Positions 15,097-20,972 of a stretch of 20,972 nucleotides of DNA are shown here, piece after piece. Each line of letters begins with the position of its first letter. Position 1 is the stretch's first letter. The stretch comes from PALSA-660 sp036508075 (GTDB lineage: Bacteria > Actinomycetota > Coriobacteriia > Anaerosomatales > PALSA-660): assembly GCA_036508075.1 (NCBI GenBank), contig DATCIA010000026.1:1-20972 (forward strand). Direction: 5' to 3'. Under the pieces are notes generated by a model. That model was not told the DNA's origin and did no database searches. It saw only the letters and a list, made by a program, of their open reading frames with translations. The translations under genes were made by a program, and so were the position numbers.

Positions 15097-15108
15097 GTAT
15101 GGTAGAAT
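15079..15108 (+). promoter_or_regulatory. Extended -10 promoter of the rimP-nusA-infB operon
   Basis: TGGTAGAAT at 15100-15108 is an extended -10 (TG, one base, then TAGAAT, five of six consensus). TTCCGC at 15079-15084 is a weak -35 at 18-base spacing. Predicted start is near 15115, giving a leader of about 72 bases containing the attenuator hairpin. Confidence 0.6.
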
Positions 15109-15139
15109 CTCGACTCGCAAGGAAACTGATCGACGTGCG

Positions 15140-15169
15140 AGAAGTGGGCTGACCCCCGCTTCTTTTGTT
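15140..15169 (+). terminator. Intrinsic terminator/attenuator in the rimP leader
   Basis: AGAAGTGGG (15140-15148) pairs with CCCGCTTCT (15155-15163), 9 bp with one G-U, six-base loop, immediately followed by TTTGTT. This is the most canonical Rho-independent terminator in the window, yet it stands between the promoter and the first gene, 17 bases before the rimP ATG. An upstream stem CTCGCA (15114-15119)/TGCGAG (15136-15141) overlaps its first two bases, allowing competing folds. Since NusA enhances pausing and intrinsic termination and is encoded two genes on, autoregulation is a natural inference. Confidence 0.65.
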
Positions 15170-15186
15170 GTGGAGGGAGGTTCCGA

Positions 15187-15681
15187 ATGGCCAATGAGAA
15201 TCCGCGCCGACTGAAGGGCCTCCTCGAACAGGCCGCGACGGACCACGGCTTCGAGCTCGTGCTCCTGGAGGTCGCGGGAAGCCGCGCCAACTCCGTCGTG
15301 CGCGTCTACCTCGATCACCCCGACGGCATCACGATCGAGCACATCGCCTTGTCGAACAAGTGGATCAAGGAGATCCTGGATCCACTCCCGGAGTACAAGG
15401 ACGGCTACAACCTGGAGGTCTCCTCTCCGGGCATCGAACGGCCGCTCGTCAAGCTCGCGGACTTCGTCCGCTACACGGGCTCCGATGCGAGGGTATCGAC
15501 CTCGCACGAGATCGACGGTCACAAGCACTTCACCGGGACCATCACAGCGGCAGAGGGCGACGAGATCGTGCTCGACGTCGAAGGCACCACGGTCCGTATC
15601 CCCTTCGGGGACGTCAAGAGGGCACGCCTGCACGTTCAGTTCGACTTCAGCAAGGAAGGGACGGCCGACGATGGCATCTGA
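15187..15681 (+). CDS. rimP: Ribosome maturation factor RimP
   Basis: Assists assembly of the 30S subunit. 164 residues. The N-terminal domain shows LKGLLEQAATDHGFELVLLEVAG and VVRVYLDHPDGITIEHI, with the family hallmark LEVSSPGIERPL at about 77-88; the C-terminal SH3-like domain has HKHFTGTITAAEGDEIVLDVEG and RIPFGDVKRARL. GGAGG at 15176-15180, 6 bases before the ATG, sets the start. It overlaps nusA by 11 bases, so coupling is likely. First gene of the factor operon. Confidence 0.94.
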   Translation: MANENPRRLKGLLEQAATDHGFELVLLEVAGSRANSVVRVYLDHPDGITIEHIALSNKWIKEILDPLPEYKDGYNLEVSSPGIERPLVKLADFVRYTGSDARVSTSHEIDGHKHFTGTITAAEGDEIVLDVEGTTVRIPFGDVKRARLHVQFDFSKEGTADDGI

Positions 15682-16813
15682 GCTTATGGAAGCGCTCAAG
15701 GCGCTCGCACGTGAAAAGAACATCGACGAGTACGCGATGCTCGACAGGCTCGAGTCGTCGCTGGCCGCCACGTACCGCAAGATCCTCGACCTGGAGAACG
15801 AGACCCGGGTCGTACTCGACCGCGACTCCGGCGGGATCACCGTCTACGAGCTGGTCCCCGCGGGCGGCACCGAAGAGGAGCCGGTCTTCGAGGAGCGCGA
15901 CGTGACGCCCCCCGATGTCTCCCGCACGGCCGCACAGGCCGCCAAGAGCGTCATCGTCGGCATGATCCGTGACGCCGAGCGCGAGCAGATCTTCGACGAG
16001 TACCAGGACCGCGTCGGCGACGCCGTCACCGGCACGGTGCAGCAGTCCGACGCGCGCTACACGCTCATCAAGCTGCGTGAGGGCGTCGAAGCCCTTCTCC
16101 CGCCGAGCGAGCAGCCGACCACGGAGCGTTACGACCACAACCAGCGCATCAAGGCCTACATCACCGAGGTCCGCAAGACGACGAAAGAGCCTTCCATCGT
16201 CGTGTCACGCACCCACCCCGGTCTTCTCAAGCGCCTCTTCGAACTCGAGGTCCCCGAGATCTACGACGGCATCGTCGAGATCAAGAGCGTCGCGCGGGAG
16301 CCCGGCCTTCGCAGCAAGATCGCCGTCTCCAGCCGCGAGCCCGGCCTCGACCCGGTGGGCGCGTGTGTCGGCCCCAAGGGCAGCCGCGTGCGCATGGTCG
16401 TCGGCGAACTCCGCGGCGAGCGCATCGACGTCGTTCCGTGGAGCGACGATCCCGCGCAGTTCGTCGCCAACGCGCTGTCGCCGGCCAAGGTCTCCAAGGT
16501 GCTGATCCACGAGGCGGAGCGTTCTGCCACCGTGATCGTGCCCGACGACCAGCTCTCGCTCGCCATCGGCAAGGAGGGCCAGAACGCCCGCCTCGCCGCG
16601 AAGCTCACCGGCTGGCGCATCGACATCAAGAGCCAGATGCAGGCCGTCCAGGCCGGCATGAGCGAGGCCCCCGTCACCGTCGAAGGCGAGGTCGCTCACG
16701 TCGAAGGCGACGGACGTTGTTCCGCACTGTCAGCAACCGGCATCCGCTGCCGTAACCGCTCGAAGCCCGGCTCGACTCTGTGCTCACTGCACGACAAGGA
16801 GGCGGTCAAGTAA
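15671..16813 (+). CDS. nusA: Transcription termination/antitermination factor NusA with a Cys3His tail
   Basis: Binds RNA polymerase and nascent RNA, modulating pausing, termination and antitermination. 380 residues: N-terminal polymerase-binding domain (1-115), S1 domain (about 117-180, GDAVTGTVQQSDARYTLIKL), KH1 (about 185-255, AREPGLRSKIAVSS, DPVGACVGPKGSRVR) and KH2 (about 258-325, LSLAIGKEGQNARLAAKLTGWRIDI). No E. coli-type acidic repeats. After KH2 a short linker leads to C350, C360, C371 and H374 (RCSALSATGIRC, STLCSLHD), spacing C-x9-C-x10-C-x2-H, a zinc-finger-like module not part of canonical NusA. Start ATG 15671 with AAGGAAGGG about 10 bases upstream; it overlaps rimP by 11 bases. 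An ATG at 15686 is the alternative. Confidence 0.94.
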   Translation: MASELMEALKALAREKNIDEYAMLDRLESSLAATYRKILDLENETRVVLDRDSGGITVYELVPAGGTEEEPVFEERDVTPPDVSRTAAQAAKSVIVGMIRDAEREQIFDEYQDRVGDAVTGTVQQSDARYTLIKLREGVEALLPPSEQPTTERYDHNQRIKAYITEVRKTTKEPSIVVSRTHPGLLKRLFELEVPEIYDGIVEIKSVAREPGLRSKIAVSSREPGLDPVGACVGPKGSRVRMVVGELRGERIDVVPWSDDPAQFVANALSPAKVSKVLIHEAERSATVIVPDDQLSLAIGKEGQNARLAAKLTGWRIDIKSQMQAVQAGMSEAPVTVEGEVAHVEGDGRCSALSATGIRCRNRSKPGSTLCSLHDKEAVK

Positions 16814-16816
16814 CCC

Positions 16817-17125
16817 ATGAGGCCCCGCAAGCCCGCTATCCGCACCTGCATCGGGTGCGGCACGAGCGAGGACAAGCGCGAAGTCGTGCGCTTCGTCCGC
16901 ATGCCTGACGGAACGGTCGAGGTCGACCCGACCGGCAAGGCGAACGGACGTGGGGCCTACGTCCACAGCAGTCTCGAGTGTTTCGAGACGGCGATCCGCA
17001 AGCACAAGATCTCGTCCGCGCTGCGGACGCACGTGAACGAGGACGACATTGGCCGCCTGCGGGCGGAATTCGAGCGGGTACTCGAACAGCGAGGATCGCT
17101 CGTCCACGAGGATGGTGACGCGTAA
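16817..17125 (+). CDS. ylxR: YlxR/RnpM family RNA-binding protein (DUF448)
   Basis: 102-residue small basic protein with the family hallmarks RTCIGCG (9-15), VRFVRMPDG and NGRGAYVHSSLECFETAIRK (about 43-62). In Bacillus subtilis the homologue, renamed RnpM, binds and modulates RNase P; that activity here is inferred from family. It starts 3 bases after the nusA stop, with AAGGAGG at 16796-16802 inside nusA, and abuts infB directly (no intergenic base). The L7Ae-like ylxQ that often sits between ylxR and infB in Firmicutes is absent. Confidence 0.9.
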   Translation: MRPRKPAIRTCIGCGTSEDKREVVRFVRMPDGTVEVDPTGKANGRGAYVHSSLECFETAIRKHKISSALRTHVNEDDIGRLRAEFERVLEQRGSLVHEDGDA

Positions 17126-19537
17126 GTGCCCAGCATGCGAGTACATGAACTCGCCAAGGAGTTCGGGATGACCTCCCAGGAGCTCCTTGAGCGTATACAG
17201 GCCATGAAGGTCCCGGCGAAGAACCACGCCTCCACACTGGTGGAGGCCTACGTCGACAAGATCCGCAAGAACCTCGGCCCTGAGATCGCCGAACGCCACC
17301 AGGCCATGGAGGAAGAGCGCCATCGCCGCGAGGCCGAGGAAGCCGAGCGCGCCGCCGAGGAGGCGGCCGTTCGCGTCGCCGAGGAGGCCGAGCGTCTCAA
17401 GTCCGAGGAAGCCGAGCGTGAGGCCCTCGAGGTTGCCGCACGCGCCGAGGACGAGGTGCGCCGCAAGGCGGAGGCCGAGGAGGAGCGCAAGCGCAAGGAG
17501 GCCGAGCGTGAGGCCGAGAAGGTCGCTCACGACGCCGAGGTCAAGCGCCGCGAGGAAGAGGTCGCCCGTGAGGCCGAGGAGCGCGAGCGCTACAAGCTGA
17601 TGGCCGCGGAGGCCGAGGTCGTCACCAAGCAGGTCGTCCAGTCCGTGGTGGAGGTGGCCAAGGCCGCTGCCGCCCTGGGTGCGCCGGGCTACGCCGGCAA
17701 GAAGGGCAAGAAGGGCAAGAAGCCGGGCGGACGCGAGAACCGCGAAGAGGGACCGCGCTCGCGCAACTCCGGTGTCGTCACGCCCGTTCTCGACGGCGTT
17801 CTCACGATCGAGGAGGGCTCGACCGTCGGCGCTTTCGCCGACGCGATCGGCGTACCCTCCGGCGACGTCATCAAGAAGCTCTTCGTCATGGGCCAGGCCT
17901 TCACGGTCAATCAGGCGCTCTCCGGCCAGATGCTCGAGACGCTCGGCGAGCAGTACGAGTTGCTGGTCGACGTGAAGCAGCCGGGCGAGGAGCCCGTCGA
18001 GGTCTTCGACGACGATCCCAAGGACCTCAAGGAGCGTCCTCCGGTCGTGACCGTCATGGGCCACGTCGACCACGGCAAGACGTCGCTGCTCGACGCGATC
18101 CGCCACACCGGCGTGACCGCGACCGAAGCGGGCGGCATCACGCAGCACATCGGCGCGTCCGTGGTCCACAAGAACGGCAAGCAGATCACCTTCATCGACA
18201 CGCCGGGCCACGAGGCGTTCACCGCCATGCGTGCCCGCGGGGCGAACATGACCGACATCGTCATCCTCGTCGTGGCGGCCGATGACTCGGTCATGCCGCA
18301 GACGGTGGAGGCCCTCGACCATGCCCGCGCCGCCGGCGTGCCGATCATCGTCGCCGTCAACAAGATCGACAAAGAGGGCGCCAACCCCGACCGTGTGCGC
18401 ACGGAACTCGGCGAGCGCGGCCTGATCTCCGAGGCGTGGGGAGGCGACACCCCGTTCGTCGAGGTGTCCGCCAAGAAGCTCATCGGCATCGAGGAGCTCC
18501 TCGAGATGATCCTGCTCGTCGCAGAAGTCCAGGAGCTCAAGGCCAACCCGACGGCGCCGGCTCGCGGCGTGGTCGTCGAGGCCAACCTCGACCGTGGCCG
18601 CGGCCCGGTCGCGACCGTGCTCGTACAGCGCGGCACCCTCAAGGTCGGCGACGCCATCGTCGTCGGCACCGCCCATGGCCGCGTCCGCGCCCTGGTCGAC
18701 CAGAAGGGCAAGCACGTCCACTCGGCCAAGCCGGCGGACGCCGTCGAGATCCTCGGGCTCAACTCGCTTCCGTCCGCGGGTGACGACTTCAAGGCCATGC
18801 CCGATGAGAAGCAGGCCCGCGCTATCGCCGAGGAGCGCGATCTCAAGAAGCGCCTCATGGCGCAGGAGAACGCGAAGTCGCACATGTCGCTCGACGACCT
18901 GTTCGAGCGTATCCAGGAGGGGCACGCCGAGGTCAAGCTCGTCGTGAAGGCGGACACCCAGGGGTCGATCGAGGCCCTGAAGGACTCGTTGGCCAAGCTC
19001 GACCAGACCGAGGTCGAGATCCCCATCATCCACAGCGGCGTCGGCGCCATCACCGAGACCGACGTCATGCTCGCCGACGCTTCGGACGCGATCATCATCG
19101 GCTTCAACGTCCGTCCCGAGCCCAAGGCGAAGGCGCTGGCTGAGACCGAGAAGGTCGACATGCGCCTGTACCGCGTCATCTACAAGGTCATCGAGGACAT
19201 CAACGCCGCGCGCGTCGGCATGCTCAAGCCGACGATCGAGGAGCAGGACACCGGCGTCGTCGAGGTCCGCGAACTCTTCCGTGTCCCGAAGATCGGCGTC
19301 ATCGCCGGTTCGTACGTCACGCAGGGCGAGATCCATCGCGACGACCTGGTCCGCGTGGTCCGCGAGGGAACGATCATCCTCGACGGCACGATCCACTCGC
19401 TGCGACGCTTCAAGGAAGACGTCAAGTCGGTCAAGGCCGGCTACGAGTGCGGTATAGCACTTGAGAATTTCCAGGACCTCAAGGAGGGCGACATCATCGA
19501 GGGCTACAAGAAGGTCTCGGTCGCCCGAGAGGAGTAG
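17126..19537 (+). CDS. infB: Translation initiation factor IF-2
   Basis: GTPase that places fMet-tRNA on the 30S subunit and promotes subunit joining. 803 residues. IF2-N domain 1-53 (MRVHELAKEFGMTSQELLERI); a long Glu/Ala/Arg/Lys-rich charged helix about 55-180; a Lys/Gly-rich linker (GKKGKKGKKPGG); a second IF2-N-like domain about 220-285; G domain with G1 GHVDHGKT (312-319), GGITQHIGA, G3 DTPGHEAF, G4 NKID and G5 SAKK; then domains II-IV ending EGDIIEGYKKV. I use GTG 17126, directly after the ylxR stop, with AGGATGG upstream; ATG 17135 (MRVHELAKE, the usual family N-terminus) is a close alternative. Central gene of the operon. Confidence 0.97.
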   Translation: MPSMRVHELAKEFGMTSQELLERIQAMKVPAKNHASTLVEAYVDKIRKNLGPEIAERHQAMEEERHRREAEEAERAAEEAAVRVAEEAERLKSEEAEREALEVAARAEDEVRRKAEAEEERKRKEAEREAEKVAHDAEVKRREEEVAREAEERERYKLMAAEAEVVTKQVVQSVVEVAKAAAALGAPGYAGKKGKKGKKPGGRENREEGPRSRNSGVVTPVLDGVLTIEEGSTVGAFADAIGVPSGDVIKKLFVMGQAFTVNQALSGQMLETLGEQYELLVDVKQPGEEPVEVFDDDPKDLKERPPVVTVMGHVDHGKTSLLDAIRHTGVTATEAGGITQHIGASVVHKNGKQITFIDTPGHEAFTAMRARGANMTDIVILVVAADDSVMPQTVEALDHARAAGVPIIVAVNKIDKEGANPDRVRTELGERGLISEAWGGDTPFVEVSAKKLIGIEELLEMILLVAEVQELKANPTAPARGVVVEANLDRGRGPVATVLVQRGTLKVGDAIVVGTAHGRVRALVDQKGKHVHSAKPADAVEILGLNSLPSAGDDFKAMPDEKQARAIAEERDLKKRLMAQENAKSHMSLDDLFERIQEGHAEVKLVVKADTQGSIEALKDSLAKLDQTEVEIPIIHSGVGAITETDVMLADASDAIIIGFNVRPEPKAKALAETEKVDMRLYRVIYKVIEDINAARVGMLKPTIEEQDTGVVEVRELFRVPKIGVIAGSYVTQGEIHRDDLVRVVREGTIILDGTIHSLRRFKEDVKSVKAGYECGIALENFQDLKEGDIIEGYKKVSVAREE

Positions 19538-19544
19538 GACGAAG

Positions 19545-19961
19545 ATGCGTTCATTCCCGCGAACCCGCGCCATGTCCGAAACGGTGCGGGAGGTCATCGC
19601 ACGCATCCTGCTCGAGGAGATCGCGGACCCGCGGGTGGAGTTCGTGACCGTCACCGGCGTCGAGCTGAGCCCCGACCTCCGGTACGCGACGATCTACGTC
19701 GCCGTGCCGGAGGGCCGTGACCCCTCCGATTCCCTTGAGGGTCTCAAGCGTGCGACCGGCCGCATCCGCTCGCTGCTCGGCGAGCGCGTGCGCGCCCGGT
19801 ACACCGCTGAGCTCACCTTCAAGGTCGACCCGGCGATCGAGGAGGCGACCCGTATCGCGAACGCCATCCGCAGCGAGCGCGAGCTCGGACGCGTCCCCGA
19901 CGAGGTCGACGAGGTCGAGGAAGCCGCAGCCGCAGAGGATGTCGCCGATAATGGGGTGTGA
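19545..19961 (+). CDS. rbfA: Ribosome-binding factor A
   Basis: Cold-response and 16S rRNA maturation factor that binds immature 30S subunits. 138 residues with single KH-like domain: RAMSETVREVIARILLEEI (8-26), DPRVEFVTVTGVELSPDLRYA and the KVDPAIEEATRIANAI block near the usual C-terminus. A short acidic tail (about 115-138, DEVDEVEEAAAAEDV) follows. Start ATG 19545 is 8 bases after the infB stop with AGGAG at 19530-19534; the open frame upstream overlaps infB and is not used. It overlaps the next gene by 11 bases. Confidence 0.95.
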   Translation: MRSFPRTRAMSETVREVIARILLEEIADPRVEFVTVTGVELSPDLRYATIYVAVPEGRDPSDSLEGLKRATGRIRSLLGERVRARYTAELTFKVDPAIEEATRIANAIRSERELGRVPDEVDEVEEAAAAEDVADNGV

Positions 19962-20931
19962 CGCCGTCGCGACGGAACGCGCGGTCGCGGAGTCACTCCT
20001 CGCGGCCCGTACCGTCACCGTGTGCGCCCACGTCAACCCTGACGGTGACGCGGTCGGAGCCACGCTTGCGCTGACGCTCGCGCTGCGCTCCGTCGGGATC
20101 AACGCGGTCGCCACCTTGGCCGACACGCACGTCGCGCCGGGGACCTACTCGTTCCTGGACGGCTTCGACCTCTATCACCCGGTTCTGGGCCTCGACGCGC
20201 CCGACGTGTTCGTGGCACTCGATACGCCGACCTGGGTCCGCCTCGGTGTCGCAGAGAAGCTCGCTCGTTCCGCCCGGGACGTGATCGTCATCGATCACCA
20301 CTCGGATGATGCCTGCTTCGGGCACCTCAACCTGGTCGACTCGGCGGCTCCCGCCACGGCTTCGATCATCTGGCGTCTGCTCCCGCTGCTGGGCGTGCAG
20401 CCGACCCCGGCCATCGCAGCGGCCTGCTACGTCGGGCTGATGACCGACACGGGGCGCTTCTCTTACAACAACACGACCCCTCGCGCCCTGCGCGACGCCG
20501 CTGACATGATCGAGGCCGGTGCACAGGCGAACCGCCTCTACTCGAGGGTGTACGAGCAGCGTACGGCGCCCGCCCTGGCTCTGCTCGGGCGCGTGCTGTC
20601 ACGGATCACCCTCGCCAACGGGGGCCGCGTCGTCTATTCCTGGATCGGCGCGCACGACCTCGCTGAGACGGGCGCTCTGGCGGAGGAGACCGAGAACCTC
20701 GTCGACGCCGTGCGCCAGACCGGCGGCGTGGATGCGGTCGTGATCTTCAAGGAGGACCACGACGGCGTGAAGGTGTCGCTGCGCGCCAAGTGCCCGACGC
20801 TGGATGTTGGCGCCATCGCGCGGTCCTTCGGCGGCGGTGGACACTTCGCCGCCGCGGGCGCGACGCTGGGACTCCCGCTCGACGACGCCATCAACGCAGT
20901 CCTCCACGTCCTGCCGGGTGCCTCGGCGTGA
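19951..20931 (+). CDS. nrnA: DHH/DHHA1 phosphoesterase, NrnA-like oligoribonuclease/pAp phosphatase
   Basis: 326-residue DHH-family protein. Metal-binding motifs are HVNPDGDAVGA (27-37, D31 and D33), VALDTP, VIDHHSDD and TDTGRFSY; the C-terminal DHHA1 domain has the substrate-binding GGGGHFAAAG. Family members of this length next to rbfA and truB degrade nanoRNAs of 2-5 nucleotides and dephosphorylate pAp; some act on cyclic dinucleotides or pGpG instead, so the exact substrate is inferred. Start ATG 19951 lies inside rbfA (11-base overlap) with AGAGGA about 12 bases upstream. The stop overlaps truB by GTGA. Confidence 0.9.
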   Translation: MGCDAVATERAVAESLLAARTVTVCAHVNPDGDAVGATLALTLALRSVGINAVATLADTHVAPGTYSFLDGFDLYHPVLGLDAPDVFVALDTPTWVRLGVAEKLARSARDVIVIDHHSDDACFGHLNLVDSAAPATASIIWRLLPLLGVQPTPAIAAACYVGLMTDTGRFSYNNTTPRALRDAADMIEAGAQANRLYSRVYEQRTAPALALLGRVLSRITLANGGRVVYSWIGAHDLAETGALAEETENLVDAVRQTGGVDAVVIFKEDHDGVKVSLRAKCPTLDVGAIARSFGGGGHFAAAGATLGLPLDDAINAVLHVLPGASA

Positions 20932-20972
20932 GGCGGGGAGCGACCTCGCTCGCAGGCATCCTGCTCGTCGAC
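20928..20972 (+). CDS. truB: tRNA pseudouridine-55 synthase TruB, 5' end only
   Basis: Fifteen codons are visible, reading MRRGATSLAGILLVD. GILLVD is the start of the conserved TruB block that normally continues KPxGxTSxD. GTG start overlaps the nrnA stop by four bases. The catalytic Asp lies beyond the window. The identification rests on the short motif plus the standard rbfA-nrnA-truB order. Confidence 0.75.
   Translation, partial: MRRGATSLAGILLVD

Noticed and set aside
16784..19654. Very long open frame (956 codons) on the minus strand antisense to nusA end, ylxR, infB and rbfA
   Set aside because: It mirrors infB in a high-GC genome where antisense stops are rare; its product is Leu/Asp/Val/His-rich with no recognisable domain, while the + strand encodes complete known proteins.
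19944..19951. Exact FliA/WhiG -10 octamer GCCGATAA at the nrnA start
   Set aside because: No TAAA/TAAG-like -35 lies 14-16 bases upstream, and initiation there would fall inside the nrnA start region. Probably chance, though the cognate sigma is encoded in the window.
1..20972. tRNA, rRNA, CRISPR arrays, insertion sequences, replication origin
   Set aside because: No cloverleaf-like intergenic segment, no regularly spaced long repeats, no transposase and no DnaA-box cluster were seen when reading both strands by eye.

Overview
This 21 kb window comes from a high-GC bacterial chromosome and is almost entirely housekeeping DNA. Best guess for the host is a deep-branching actinobacterium, for example Coriobacteriia. 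This rests on the high GC content, on a FliA/WhiG-type sigma factor gene directly upstream of rpsB-tsf-pyrH-frr (an arrangement I recall from Streptomyces), and on a folate-dependent TrmFO, which classical Streptomyces/Mycobacterium lineages generally lack. The taxonomic call is inference; I could not run a search.

Layout on the + strand. (1) 1-2351: the 3' half of trmFO, xerC and a FliA/WhiG sigma factor, tightly packed. (2) 2370-4431: a good sigma70-type promoter, a structured leader, rpsB and tsf, ending in a GC-rich hairpin. (3) 4436-11176: pyrH, frr, uppS, cdsA, dxr, rseP and ispG, covering UMP phosphorylation, ribosome recycling, isoprenoid precursor synthesis (MEP pathway), the undecaprenyl carrier, CDP-diacylglycerol and intramembrane proteolysis. 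It ends in a long perfect-stem hairpin. (4) 11208-12704, minus strand: a lone MHS-type MFS transporter, the only gene that breaks the co-directional block. (5) 12705-13304: a 600-base gene-free interval rich in inverted and tandem repeats. (6) 13305-15096: proS with a terminator-like hairpin. (7) 15079-20972: promoter, intrinsic attenuator, then rimP, nusA, ylxR (rnpM), infB, rbfA, nrnA and the first 15 codons of truB. This is the classic transcription/translation-factor operon.

Many genes overlap by 1, 4 or 11 bases, implying translational coupling. No tRNA, rRNA, CRISPR array, insertion sequence or phage gene was seen.

I did not find an obvious new multi-gene system. The most interesting departures from textbook form are: a Cys3His zinc-finger-like tail fused to NusA; an extra roughly 85-residue segment with a winged-helix-like stretch in the cytosolic loop of the RseP protease; a terminator/attenuator hairpin with U-tract in the rimP-nusA leader; a multi-stem leader before rpsB; and the repeat-rich gap between the inserted transporter and proS.
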